Assembly: GCA_947095535.1 (NCBI GenBank)
Contig: OX352773.1
Coordinates: 266,902,515-266,966,514, forward strand
Source of the DNA: Poecilobothrus nobilitatus
Taxonomy: Eukaryota > Arthropoda > Insecta > Diptera > Dolichopodidae
Length of the DNA stretch: 64,000 nucleotides
Direction of reading: 5' to 3'
The stretch's first letter is position 1. Each line of letters begins with the position of its first letter. Of the stretch, positions 27,300-40,672 are shown in pieces. The translations under genes were made by a program, and so were the position numbers. The notes under the pieces were generated by a model that made no database searches, was not told the origin of the DNA, and saw only the letters and a list, made by a program, of their open reading frames with translations.

Positions 27300-27690
27300 T
27301 TATTAACTTTTTTTACCGACCGCATACATTAATGTATAAGATAGGTATTGTTTTCATACTAAAAATTTGTACCCGAGATTTTCGCAAAAATGTACTACTC
27401 CGGTGTGGAGAAGGCTATAAAAAAATTTTCATCATGATGTCCGTCTGTTGTTGTGTGTGTGTGTGGGTATGTCTGTGGGCACGTGTACAGCTTAAACGAC
27501 TGAGCGAAATTTTTGAAATTTCATATTTAAGGTTTTGATGTAAATATCTCGGATTGATAATCTTTTGGAGCAAATCGGACAACCGCAAGTGGTAGTTTAC
27601 TAGTGTACTTTTTAAGTTTTTTACGAATATTTCGTAACAGAAAAATTTTGTGAGAAAAATTATTAAGAAAAAGTTGTTACACAATTAAAA
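27300..27690 (+). repeat. Unclassified repeat remnant with a GT microsatellite
   Basis: The block is less A/T-rich than its surroundings. It contains gtccgtctgttgttgtgtgt, then gtctgtgggcacgtgtacag, cttaaacgactgagcg and ggagcaaatcggacaac. This order of phrases (a GTCTG run, GTGGGCACG, then an 'aacgactgagc' step) is one I associate with non-coding dispersed insect repeats. The (GT)n run lies at about 27447-27466. The open frames on both strands here are low-complexity and not genes. Confidence 0.35.
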
Positions 27691-30464
27691 GGAACAACTT
27701 TGCCATAGAACATTTTTTGATCTGACTAACTTTAACTTTTATTTAATTTTTTTTCTAAGTCCAAATTTCATATGTAACCACTCCATATGAATTTATATGA
27801 ACAATTTTTTTTTGTTTTTTTTTTATATCTCTAAAAATTTTTATACATACATATGTATGTAAATACTTATATCTATGCTAATGCATATTATTCATTTGTT
27901 GATGACATAAAATTAAAACGGTAAAATTTTTACAAAACAAAAATAAACTTATGTTTGTTTTGTATTTGTTTACAGTTTTTATTATTTTTTACTTTTAATA
28001 TTATTTTTTGAATGAAAAAAAAATCATGTATCTACATTACAATAATAATAATAATAAATGGATGTATGAATGAATCTACATATATTTTTACGATTTCATT
28101 GCATATAATTATTTTTATTGAGTAAAACAAAATGTTATTAAATTATTAGAAGTTATTTTACTTTGATATAAATTATTATGTAAAAAATCTATAAATTTTG
28201 GCATTGTACTTTTTGTATAGTGGCGATCGGTCCTGTGGTGGAGACAGCTGATTTTTTTTTTTTGATTTTCATACATTTTCAATACTTGTAATTTGCTTTG
28301 ATCTTTGAAGGATGTGCAAGAAATCTGAATAAGAATTACTATATTGTGTAGCATTTTTTGCAATGTAGCAGTGAAAAGGATTAAAATTTAATAAAATTTC
28401 TCATAAATTTTAAATTTTAAATTTTATTGTATTCCAAAAAACTGATGTTAAAGGCTTATAATAAGGATAATTTATTCTGTTTTTGTTTTTAGAAAAAATT
28501 TGTAAAAAGGTTTTTCCTTGAAATATTTTTATAATTTTTTAAGGTAATCAAAAAAAAAAACATATCTTTTTTATAAAACATATTTAAATTATAATTCTTT
28601 TTTACTTAAAAAAACATCCGGGATATATAAAAATTGTTGTCATTAATAATAAATAGAAGGAATTTTCCGAAAGGGTCAAAATTCACTATAGTTTTTTCAT
28701 GTTTTTGAAACTTCTAAATACCCTCTAATATATTCTGTTGTTTATAGTTATTGAATATCTATTTCTGTTAAGCCTAAAGATCAATTTATAAGCATACCAT
28801 TATAGTCACATAAGAAGTGATAGCTCAAATCTATATTGTACGCTAGTGATCACTAAGGCCAAGCACGAAAGTCGATGAAAGAATAATCAGATTTCAATTT
28901 ACATATCATTTCAAACTTAAGTGTTTCTATTTTAAAGATCTTATACAAAAAATCTTTAAAATTATCTAATAGATCAGCAGCATATATAGAATAACTTTTA
29001 ATTCATATTTTTCACGTGATTTTATTCAAGTTTTTTTTTTTTTTTGAAATCGATTGAAAAAAAAAATATTTTCTTTCATCATCAATTCGCCAATTCTTTT
29101 CCTCCTAAAAAAACTGAAAGAATTCCTTATATGTGTATTATAAAACAAAAGAATCCTTTATGTGAGTATAATGTTTGATATTATTTCTGTCATCAGTTAA
29201 TAAACCATAAAAATAAATAAAGCTTTTTGAACCACAGCTAAGTTCAAGAACACCATGAACGAAATCAATAGAATGAGAGTAAAAAGTTTTATTCTAAAAA
29301 TTTTCAAGATAAAAGGATTGAAAGTAAAAATCACGTTTTAGTATCCTTTTTTTTTAAATATCCCAAGTTTTCTTTTGTTTTTGACCTATTCAGATAATTT
29401 TAAAGGATTTTTATTAATGGAGATTGTGCTGAGTATTGTTTTTTTTTTGCTCATATTAGGTTATTGAAGAGTTTGATGGTAAAGAAAGGATTAAAGTTTT
29501 GAATTCAATATAAATATATACATATATAATATATATAGATATATTTTTTTTTTTTGAAGAAAACTGTGGAACCATGAATAATAAATAAAGGTTAAAAGAA
29601 TTTGGGATAATTACGCCTCTGAAAAAGGATAGTGTTGTATAAATTTTAAGATATAAAAATTTGGTAACCATCTTGACAGTATTAAACTAATAAAAATGTA
29701 TTGAAGCGGTCTTCTAAAAATCTGTTTGAATTGTATTTATTTACCAAAAATTTAGTAAATTATAAAAGGATAATATTATTAGTAAAAACAAAAAAAAAAA
29801 AAAAATTGGGAATTAAAAAAAATGGCATGGCATGAAAACATAAATTTCTTCAAAAAAAAATTGATTTTATTTAAATTTACATAAACTTCAGATTTTATTC
29901 AAGTACTCTAAATATAATTTAATTTGTTATTCAATTTGGGTTTTCGATACAAGTTTAAAGTCCAGACCATCTATAATTAATTTTTTATATCTTATTATTT
30001 TTTTTAGATTATTATCTCCATGGATTATTAAATTTTAATTTCAATTTAATAGATTTAGTTTTTTTTAGAAATATAATTGTACCTACCTACCTAAATATAC
30101 GTACGAAATTTTTAATTTGTTTGAAAAGGTCCTACAAGATTTAAAGTGCTTAACAGCGTTCACATGAATTAGTGTTTTTTTTTTTTGGTATTGCCCTACG
30201 CTTCTTATTGGAGTTTTTCTTTAGTATAGATTGTATTAGCTAAACGAAGCGACGAAGACGAATTGATTTGGAAATAAATAATCACGTTATTATTTTATAT
30301 GGTATAATAAAAAAAAAAGGATTCATAAGGTATGAAAAAATAATTAATTAGATTTAGAAATTACTTTGGAGAAATTTTAGGCTAATTTTATAAAACTTTA
30401 CTAGACCCATAATTCCAAATTTATTTCTTTTTATAAAACCAATCCATGAATTTCTATTTAGCCC
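27691..30464. other. A/T-rich DNA without recognisable gene
   Basis: No gene or element is recognised. There is a short (ATA)n run near 28040-28055, and a diverged doublet near 29120-29170 (aagaattccttatatgtg against aagaatcctttatgtgag). Confidence 0.5.
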
Positions 30465-30545
30465 ACGGTGTAGTTGTTAAGATACCGGCTTTTCATTTGA
30501 AAGATCTAGTGATCAAACTATGGCTGAGTGGTATACATAAATAAA
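30465..30545 (+). repeat. tRNA-derived SINE, family 1, head fragment (copy c)
   Basis: The sequence cggtgtagttgttaagatac, ggcttttcatttgaaagatc and tgatcaaactatggctgagt aligns with the tRNA-like heads of the family 1 copies at 3.07 and 21.89 kb (gcgtagtggttaaa ... cttTcaat ... gttcaaac ... ctcaggcc). The body is missing: it passes at once into an A-rich tail. This is either a truncated or a very short copy. Confidence 0.5.
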
Positions 30546-33500
30546 AAATAATATACATTTTTTTTACAATATATAATAATTATAATATAATTAAATAAAA
30601 AATAAGTATATTTTATAAATCATATCGTATTGTAATATATAATAAAATAATAATAAAAAAAATTCCTCTAAGATAATAGATGACGTAGAAATAAAGAAAT
30701 ATTAATGTCTCATAGTCTTGTATAACAGGGGTATAGCTTAGTTGACGCAAACACAAATTGCAAACATTACATTTCAAAAAATCACTTGGCAAAAAACTCA
30801 TTCAAAAAAGGTAGATGCCAAATTTTTACTTGTCAAAATATCCGTTTGGGGGGATTAAATCAAATAAAATATCACTTACAGAACAAAGTTTTGCCAAGTT
30901 TTACGTCCCCGTATAATAGCTACAGCCGAGTAATCAAAAACTTAGTGAAATTATTGATTCGAGAAACTGAAGCTTAGTCAAAGAGTTAGTGGATGCTCTA
31001 AGTTCCTTACAAAAAACATATGCATTTCTGGTTAAAATGTTACCGGAGTACAGTTACATTTGGTAACATTAAGCCTTCTTGGTAGTAGCATAAATTCGTT
31101 TGCAAATATAGAAAATTTCTAAATTAGGTTACGGCTTCACTGAAATTCTTACTTTTTTTAACAAACATACCACATTTTCGAACGGATAAAATTTTTTATC
31201 AAAATGTTTATTAAATTTTGATTTAATTTATAAAATTCATAAAACAAAGATTGAAGAAAAAATGTTTTAGTATATCCTTAAGCTATAATAAATTTTTATC
31301 AGATTTATTATTTTCTTCTTTAATTTTTCATTTTGATTTTAAAAGTTGAAGAAATTTTTTTTTTTTTAATTACACCCACCTTAAAATTTTTGTAATATGA
31401 TTATTGATTTTTTCTGCCTTTTTTTTTTTATTTATGCCTATGAAAATTTTAATTTAATTTTAGCCGAAAAGTTTTTTTTTTTGTTTTCTAAATAAACGAG
31501 AAAAAAAAAGAAAATTAAAAAAGAAAACTTTTTTAATAATAATAAGAAAATTATTTTTTCCTTCAATATTTTTTGAAACCGAATAATAAACTGAAATATT
31601 TTTTTTTTAATTTAAACAGGAGTTCGTTACCCTGTCGCGTCTATTGTAGAAATTACAATTTAAGATATAACAGAAAAAAATATTTATAAGAATTCGTCAA
31701 TCAGAAATGACAAAACATAATGTTAACGATTGTAAAAAATTGCAAGTTATTTTCTGAAAATTGGAAAATTACTATTTTGATTTTTTTTTCTTATTCTCAT
31801 TTTTATTGATTCTTTATTTTTTTTGATTTTCATTTTTTTTTAATTTCGATTATTACAAACGTATGTGCCTTTTGCAATTCGATAATGGAAAAATAAAATG
31901 GAAAATAAGAAAATTGAAAAAAGATAATGGATTATTTGTAAACACTTTGAATCGGATGAGAAATATTAAAAAAATAAATATAAAAGGATTAAAGGAAAAA
32001 AAAAAGTGACAATTGTTTGATTTAATCCATTGATTGGAAAAATGAATGATGACGGTTGTCTTTTATTTGATTGGACATACCACTAGGCTATATATTTGAA
32101 ACTGTTTGAATGATGTAACGATTAGTTTTTATAATATTTTTTGTTTATTTATCTGTCTATGTATGTTTTTTTTTTTACGGTTTACTTCTGTAATTTTAGT
32201 AGAATTGTATTAATTGTTATTTTTTATAATAAAAAAGGCAGTTCATTTTATAATATTGAAATGCGGATAAAAAACTATTATTTCAAATTCAATTAAAACG
32301 AAATGCATATGCTATTCGTAAAATCGGTATTGGAAAAATTAATTATTCTTAAAAACGATTCTATAGGGACTCAAGGAAAATTTGTTCATTCTTATCTGAG
32401 CTACCAAGCATCAAAGAAAAAAATTTAATTAAATCAAATTTGGGTTAATCCCATTAAACAAAATAATATCTTCCAGTGATATCAGATAAGACTAAAATGA
32501 ATCTATTGTGTTTTTTAAGCTCATGATGCACCTTAGATAAACATTCGACTAAAAAGAATTTATAGAACCATGACTGAAAATGAATAGAAATTTTTATTCG
32601 GAAATTACGTAATGGAGCCAGAAATAATGTTTAAAAGAATATTAAGGAATAAGGAAGGAAAGCATTTCATTTATCAAAGAGGCTACAAATTTTTTTATTT
32701 TGTGAACCTTAACAACAGTGAAATTAATTGATAGAGCATTAAGCAAATTGTAATACAAATCATTCATGTTACCATAAAATTTTGATTTGAATATTAATTT
32801 GGAACATAATATATTAATATGGTAATCAAGACTACGTTAAAAAAAAATATTTTGATTTAAATTTAGCTTGAAAATAGATTTAAAAACCTTAAATTCAGTT
32901 TTGGAAAAAGTACATTACTGAATAATTGTTTTCACTTTTATTAAACTTCATTCACCCTTTGTCCTTCTGTAAAACTTTTATGTAATTCAAAATCCATTGT
33001 TAAAATTAAAAATACCTTATTTAATACCATTTTAGAGGTGAAATAAATGAAAAAAAATTTTATAAAATAAATAATAAAAAATAATTGAAATGTTTTTATT
33101 TTTATTGTTGTAGAAGGCAAAAGGGAAAAATAAAGGTTTCACAAATAATTCTAAGGAACATTTAAGGACTTCTCATATTTTTATTTTAAATATTAAAGAT
33201 GAAAACCTTATTTTTCTATTAAAAGAATTCAAGAAAGGAAAGTGAATAAAACAATTTTCTTTTTAAATTTTTTATTACTATAAAGAAATAGAAATTTCTT
33301 AAAAAACCTTTTATACATTTAAAAGTGTAAAAACAGATTTTATCCCTCCATTGCTATGTGTAAAATGATTGTTTTTTTTTTAATTGTAAAAAGACCTAGA
33401 ATTTTTTAGAACTTATAAAAGGAGTTGTTTTCAATTATTTATATAAGAGGATCGGGTGTAAATGGTATACCCTTCAATCTGATTACAAAAAAAAAGAAAT

Positions 33501-36500
33501 GTTGATTTTGACATTGTTATGACACCGTACAGTTTCTGAATATAAAAGGTCGTCTGTTTATATAATTTCATGTTAAAAAATTTAAACTTTGGACAATAGA
33601 AAAATATATTTTTTTAATGTTTATAAATGGATGAACATTAAATGTGCAAATTTTATGGACCATATCCTAAGGAAATTATTCGCCGTATTCATTTTTTGTT
33701 TTTTATTTTCAGTTGTTTCTAGTTATGTGCCTCTGGAAAGCTGTTTGTAGCTATTTATAAAGAAAGTTACAAAACATTGTACCTAATATCCGTAATCACT
33801 TTTCAGTTGTTTTCGTTGAAATTTTTTTAAAACTTTTTTCTCAAAAATATATTTTAGGACATTTATTTAATCTTTTTTAGTTCTACAATTGTTCTTGTTT
33901 TTCTTGAGAGGTTTTCTTGACGGAAGATTTTTTATGAAGTTGTAATGGAGTTTTAATTTTTTTGAAATATGGTGTTTTCATTTATTGTATTTGTTAATCA
34001 TGTTGAACTATATTAGGTATTAAAATAAAAAAAAATTTGTGCTACAGAACAGTTTTGAAAGAAACTTTTAAATCTAAAAAGTTTTATTGATGATTTTATA
34101 AGGAATTGATGGAAGTTCCCAACGAAAAGTTTACTCATTTGCGAAGAAGGAAACCAGATTTTTATGGAACTTATTTTAAATTTTTGTAAAAATATAATAT
34201 ATAGCAAACTAATTAATCAATTTCATTATCATTTTGAGAAGCAATTCCTTCAATTCATACGATTATTAACAACTTTAAATAGAATATTACTGAAATTACA
34301 GATTTCAACAGAAGGTAATTTTGATAAGTCTGGTTCAATGAAATTGGTTTGTTTTTCTCTAAAGTTGTCACAATCATAGAAGAAATTTAAAGGAAGATTA
34401 AAAAAAAAAAGTTTTTAGTTTTGGTAAAACAATATTTAAAATTTGGATTATTTAGGGATTTTCGTTTCGCATAATCTTGGCTTTTCAAAATCCCATTTTG
34501 CTGAAGAAAATTTGCACGACTCAAATACAAATTTGAGCTGCTTGTATCATAATCCAGAATGTACGAAGTTTTCATTCTTCCAAAGACAGCAAGAATAACT
34601 TCTTGGATTTCCATTAGTTCTTCTTGGAACAAGGATAAGGAAACTTTGAATTGAGAATAGCAATGGAACTGTAAGAGTACTCTCCTTGGTGACTTTCCAG
34701 TTTTCCACCAACTCTCGTAAAAAAAAAGAGAAAAAAAAAATCGATGGGTCTATTATTATTACTATTTTGTTATCAGTAACGAAGCCGTCAATTGTTACAA
34801 CATGCAGTGTAGTGTATAACACCTTCCTTCACGAGGCAAATAGCACCTTACTGGATGAGGTAACCAAACATAGCTACAGTTATTATTATTAATGTTAGTA
34901 TAATTGATATTATTATTATATTATTACGATATACCATATACACTATAGGATATAAAATTACTACAATTTTTTTATATGACGTGAGCTTAAACCCTGTTTA
35001 ATCCAAGTGAAGCAATTGAAAGTGTAGCAAAAAAAAAAAATAAACGAAAAAAAAGTTTTTTCTTAGTACAGCATAAGCTGAAGTCGAATATTTTAACTTA
35101 GATTTCTACACAGTGCGGATAAGACACCCAAAACTTAATTATATTATTGTATTAAACTAATCATATGAAACTATGGTTGTATTAAAATTTCCTGAAAAAA
35201 GAAATTATCTGATAAAAATGAAAATTTTAAATTTTTTGATATCTGAAAAATTGAAATTTTAAAAGAATAAACATTGGTAGTGCCCCTTTAAAATCCTAAC
35301 TTATGTTCGTAAAATTGTATTTAACTCATTTGAAAATAAAGTTAACAAAAATATTAAATATTTCTAGATGTATTAAAAATGCTAATGTTAGTTTAACAAT
35401 TAATAATTTATTAAATAACCAGCAATGCCTTCCAAAAAAGTCCTACTCATAAAGAAAGTGAATGAACTACAATAAAATTATTTCGCAATTTAATTTATCA
35501 AACAAAAGAAAATTTGTATTAAAATTTCTTCAAATTTTTATTTATATAAAATATTTTCATTTTTCATTTTATCCTTACAAAAAAATAAGAACAAAGTAAT
35601 GCGAACCAGAACAAAGAAAATAGAAACAAATAATAAAAAAAAAATCATAATCTAATTCAAATTTTTGTCACGTAAAACACTCATGTCTATAATATCGTTA
35701 TTGTCCTCATTGTCAAGGAATATGATGGAATATGAGTATTAAAGTATCTTTATTTGATATTAGGAGACTTATTCAAAAATCCCTTTTTAAATTTTTTTTC
35801 GTTTTTTTTTTATGGTTTTTCCTGGAAAATCGAATTTATAATACCTAAACGAATTAAATGAAAAGTAGAATATTACAAAGGTTTTGTTTAGGACTGGAGT
35901 TGTCATTTTTTATAGTTAAAATTAATAAATCTAGGAAAATGGATTTAAATTAGTTTCCATTAGGAGCCTAGAAAGCCAATTATAAAATTTATAAGTTTTT
36001 TTGCTTAGTTAAGAAGTCCTTTAATAGAAATATACCTAAATCGTTAGTTTTTTTTTGCTTAATAGATATGAATGGACAAATTTATGTTAAGACAACTATA
36101 AACTACTGGAAAATTCATTGGTGAAAACCTAATCCTGAAAAGAATTAAAAGTATGTATTTATTATTTAAAAGGTTTTATTCTTAAAAGTAGAATGTACAC
36201 TATAATTTAAATAAAAGGACAACAGAAGATTTCAGATATATTGAGAGATCATTAATGCAAGAAAAAAAAAAACAATTTATTTATCTCTAAATAAATTTTC
36301 GGAAAATCAAAGAAAAATTTAAAAAAAAAAAAACAAAAAACAATCAAATTTACTTTAATTTTCCCTGTTGTTTTTCTTTTTATTTTATCTTTTTTTTTAT
36401 TTTTGGTTCATTTTTTTTTCTTTCCGTTTCTGTAAATAAAACTAAATATTTTTCATTTACAAAAACGAAATTATAATATAATATCCTTTAGCAGGATATA

Positions 36501-37091
36501 AAAATATTTATATAAAGAATCCATTAAAATTTTCGTCATCCATTACAAAAATAAAATGAAAACCAAGAGAAAAAAAAAAAAATCAAATTAAAATAAATTA
36601 TGATTTATTAGATATGATTTTGAGATAAAATAAAAAAAAAAAGAAGAACATTTCAAAACAACCCGCCCTAAGGACGTGAATAAATTTTAATAAATTAGGT
36701 AAGCGCGTTTGAAAATTAAGAAATAGTTTCATTATTGATCGAAAAAAAAACAGATTAAATGGAACTGGATAAATCACAAAAGACTTTAAAGTGAATCAAT
36801 ATATAGTTGCTACTATTGTTAAATAAAAATTTTTTGACATTTCTATTATTATACTCAATTTTGCATATAATATATATTAGTGAGTTTAATATATAGGTTT
36901 TACCTTAGATTTTTACTTTTCTATTACTGAAGGAAATTTAGTACATATAGTGACACACAGTATTGTGTAGTTTTTAATGTAAGTATGTAGGATTTTATTA
37001 TTAAACTATGTTTTCCTATAAAAAAGTTTATTTATTTTCCAAATTATGTCAATTTGAGAAAAAAATTAAATAGATTTTATAAAAGGAAATT
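30546..37091. other. A/T-rich DNA; one denser patch of unknown nature
   Basis: No gene is recognised in this 6.5-kb stretch. The patch at about 34450-34880 is clearly less A/T-rich and contains overlapping open frames of 80-90 codons on the minus strand (34387-34632 and 34547-34822). I recognise no domain in them, and both run into A- or T-runs. It may be a decayed coding piece or an unclassified repeat. Confidence 0.4.
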
Positions 37092-37451
37092 TTGGACATA
37101 AAATATCAACTGCACTCCGAGTTTTCGATCATGGGTTCGGATTTTAGAGACTATCGAACGAGACTGAGGGCAAACGAACATATCTTCAAAAGCAATAAGG
37201 ATAGAACCTTTATATTTGGTACAAAAGTGTTCTGTTATGTTTCCTTTTATTTAAAATTGCAAACTGACATTTTAAATGGTTTAATCATGTGTTCTGATTT
37301 TGGAAGACTTCGGATTAACCAAAGAGCGAACGAGCATACCTCCAAAACCAATAATGATGGAACCTTTAAAATTGGTACAAGAGTGTTCGGTAAAGTTGCC
37401 TCTATGTCCCTGAAATTTGAGATGAATTTGATTGACGATTGTGATAGCTGA
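37092..37451 (+). repeat. In-frame tandem duplication of a 156-bp unit
   Basis: Two diverged copies lie head to tail, starting at 37131 and 37287, a period of 156 bp, which is exactly 52 codons. Both are open in the same frame and would read MGSDFRDYRTRLRANEH... and MCSDFGRLRINQRANEH..., with shared positions such as SDF, RANEH, SK.N.D.TF and GT.VF. A TTG, not an ATG, opens the frame at 37092, and the first ATG is at 37131. I recognise no protein family. This is either a fragment of a repetitive gene or satellite, or a duplication that stays open because its length is a multiple of three. Confidence 0.55.
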
Positions 37452-37741
37452 TACACCAGTGACCTTTTTAATTTTTCCAATATCTTCTGTACTTCTCATT
37501 CTGTAGACATAACTCCAAAATAACATATTTTAAAAGTTATAGATCTTTAAAGCCTTTTGAATAATCTGTTTAATTCATTATAAAATTTTGGTCCAGTTTT
37601 CTGCAAAGATCTAATTCAGCTTATTCATTGACTTAAATTTACAATATATCTAAGAAAAATTATGTATAGTTTTCCTACAAATCAAAAAATTTCATTTTGA
37701 TTTTCTATTCGTTTTTCTATTAAGAACTATTTTTATTCCAG

Positions 37742-37924
37742 GGTTCTATTGCTGCAACCACTTATCGCTAATCAAATAATGAAATACTCATTTTTTTTGT
37801 TAAATTTTTGCTGCACCGAAACCAAATTTGATTATAACTTAATAAAGTTTTGATTGGTAAAAAACACTCACTTATCAAAAAATAATATTATTTGATTAGT
37901 GCTAAATGGTTGGTGCAATAGTTC
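37742..37924. mobile_element. Small foldback/MITE element with ~39-bp inverted repeats
   Basis: The left end (ggttctattgctgcaacc..., ending ctaatcaaataat) and the reverse complement of the right end (ggaactattgcaccaacc..., ending ctaatcaaataat) match at about 32 of 39 positions. The element is only about 183 bp, so the arms make up nearly half of it. A 3-bp cag precedes the left arm and could be the duplicated target at the right edge, but this is weak. Non-coding. Confidence 0.75.
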
Positions 37925-40110
37925 CAGATTTTACATAAAATTAAATCTTATTTTCATATATTCAAAAATATGAATGAATATATGATGAAATTCTTTACTC
38001 AAAATAATGATCTGCTAAATTGAAGAAGTAATTGGTATTCCTCATATCATTTAATATTCATAAAGTTTTATTTTCAGTAATGCAAATTTAAATATAATAC
38101 AAAAAAAAAAAAAAAAACAGAATTAGAAACAAAAAATAAATTGAAATCCAAGTACCCGTTTGATATTAACTGAAGACTTTTTTTAAAACACAGCTGATTG
38201 ATTGGAAAATTTAATTAAATTTTGAATCCATTTTCAAAAAATTTATTTAAAAACTATAGGATATTAATAAAAATTATATAATAAATAATTGTAGTTTTAA
38301 AAGAAATTTCATTATTTAATATAAGTTCTTTCCGAATTTGAATTTTTAAGACCAATCATCATGCCAGGTAAGTAGGTAATCAGGTGAAAATTCTGTTAGC
38401 ATTTATACACACTCTGAACGTGTTCAAGATGGGGGTTCAATAAACGTAAATAAAGTAATGTTACAAAATGACGGATTATAAATAAACTTTACATACAAAC
38501 AAGTTTTTAATAACGGTTTAAATAAATTTTCTTAGCAGGGGTTAAGGAACTGTTTTGACTCAAGTAAATCATTAATTTTAAAAATCGCTCCTATAAAAAT
38601 GTTAGAACTGTGGTTCCCTTTGAAAAATAAAAGGTGCATTTAAAAAAAACAGAAATCAAAATAATATAAAGATATAAAAATAGGTGATAGGATTAGAAAT
38701 AGGGATATATGGATAGAAAAATTCAATGATATTTTGATTATGTTTACAAAATAAACTTTGAAAAATAATTTCCGCTTTAAATCATCATCACTAATACAAC
38801 TAATTTGAGCTATAATGATAAGATTTAAATTAAGAATGAACATTGAATTATAAACGAAAACTTAAAAGAAGAATACTAAATTAAATTTCTAATTTATGGA
38901 TATGGTACAAAATATTTGCTTTAAAAAATTCTCAAATGTGACATGAAAAGTTATTCAATAAATTCTTTTACATTTTTTTCTTTCTCTCTCTCTTTAATTT
39001 GCCATTTTCATTTTAAAATCGATTTTTTCTCATTTTTTTTCTTTAATCCTATAATTTTAATGACATTCACCCCTGAAGGAAAAATAAAATGAAAAACAAT
39101 ACATATCATGATATCAAAAGTTACCTGTAAATTAATTTATAACATCGTTTACATATTTTTAGTATTTTTGAAGTACAAATTTTTTTTTTTCAATTTTTGA
39201 TGAGTTTCACGATATGAAAACAAAGAAATTTGAAAATCAAATTGTTAAGATGCTATCAAAGATTTTTTGTCTTCTTTAAATTTTCTGCTGAATTTAACCA
39301 ACCAAGATTGCAAATATTTTTTTTATATAACTTTGAACATTTCATTTAAAAAGGAATTATTCTAAAATATGAAATACTTTAAAAATTGATTTTTCTTTTT
39401 CCTGCATGAAGACTGAAAATCAACAGCCCAAAAAAAAAAAAAAAAATATATATATATACAAAAATAGTCGAAAATAGATTTTGATATCTTTTGATAGCTC
39501 ATAAATCATATACTCATATAAAGGATCCTTAAAACATTAGAAATTCTTGAATATTTTAAGGAATTTTCTATAAATATAAGGTAGACGTTTCATATTTTGT
39601 CTAAATTTTAAAAAAATGAACTTATATTTTATTTACGACTTAGGGTCGAATATCTAATTATTACAAATTCAAAAAAAAAAGTAATATTCAAAAAGAGTTT
39701 TGGTTTTTGGTTATTTTTAAAGTCTTCTAATTGTAGATTTTGGTTAGTACTTTGTGGTGTTTTATTACCACTAACTTTAACGACAGACAGAGAAAGATTT
39801 ATGATTATAAAGTCACTCAGAAAATGACATTTATTTTCATGACATTTGACATGAAAATGACATTTTATTTTTTGTCAGTCAATGTTGCATATTCATCAAT
39901 CAGCTGTATCATATGGCCTTCCACATTTTCAAAATCGATAGGTTATTAAAGAAGAATGTCGTAACACAGGTGCTATATGACTATTTAAAAAAAATAAGTT
40001 TACGCTTTTATTAACATTGAAATACAAGTAAAAATTTAATTTTTATAATTATATAAACACATGTTTTTTAAATTACTTTTTATATTATTTTTTATATTTG
40101 ATTTTAATTT
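37925..40110. other. A/T-rich DNA without recognisable gene
   Basis: Nothing recognised. A short (TA)n run sits near 39445-39460. The 69-codon frame at 39740-39949 contains a local repeat (gaaaatgacattt) and no domain. Confidence 0.5.
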
Positions 40111-40126
40111 TAACTGTATGTACATA

Positions 40127-40672
40127 TTGGGGCTTATGATTGAAAACGCGCAGAAATCGCGCCCCTCGCAAAATTATTCACCATCATTCTATGTTGGCGT
40201 TGGAAAACGAGTCATTCAGTTTTAATTCGAAATTAAATGATAGTTGTCAAAAACATTTTTTAGTATAATGTAAACGTCAAGTTATATATTTTTTTTTTTA
40301 AAATTTAAAATTTTAGAATTGGATTTTAGAATTAAAAATAAAAATAAAGTTTTTTTTTTGATAAAAAGTGATAATAAAAAATTTGTTTTTTGTTGAATTT
40401 CAATTGCAATTGATTTTAAAACGCGAATAGTTTCTTCCCAAAACGAAGTGACATTTAACTTAAATTTTTTATTTTGTTTACTTAAAACATTTAAAATAAT
40501 TGAAAAACTTACATTATGTTTTTTTAATTTTTTTTAAAACGTGAACATATCCACGCTTTTCATTTATACACAACAAAGTAAGACACCTTACTTTTTCAAT
40601 CATACAAATAAAATAACTTCGCAAAAACGTTTTCCGTGCGTTTTCAATTATAAAGTTCATTACATGTATTAT
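40127..40672. mobile_element. MITE-like element with imperfect inverted repeats
   Basis: The left arm (gcttatgattgaaaacgcgc, about 40132 onward) pairs with the right arm (reverse complement actttataattgaaaacgca, about 40653 inward). The similarity continues weakly to about 45 bp (...gcaaaattatt against ...gcgaagttatt). Just outside lie two copies of tatgtacata, at 40117-40126 and 40673-40682, a possible target duplication. That motif is itself a palindrome and could be fortuitous. CG dinucleotides are concentrated in the arms. Non-coding. Confidence 0.6.

Noticed and set aside
39740..39949. 69-codon open frame as a gene
   Set aside because: No start context or domain; it contains a local nucleotide repeat.
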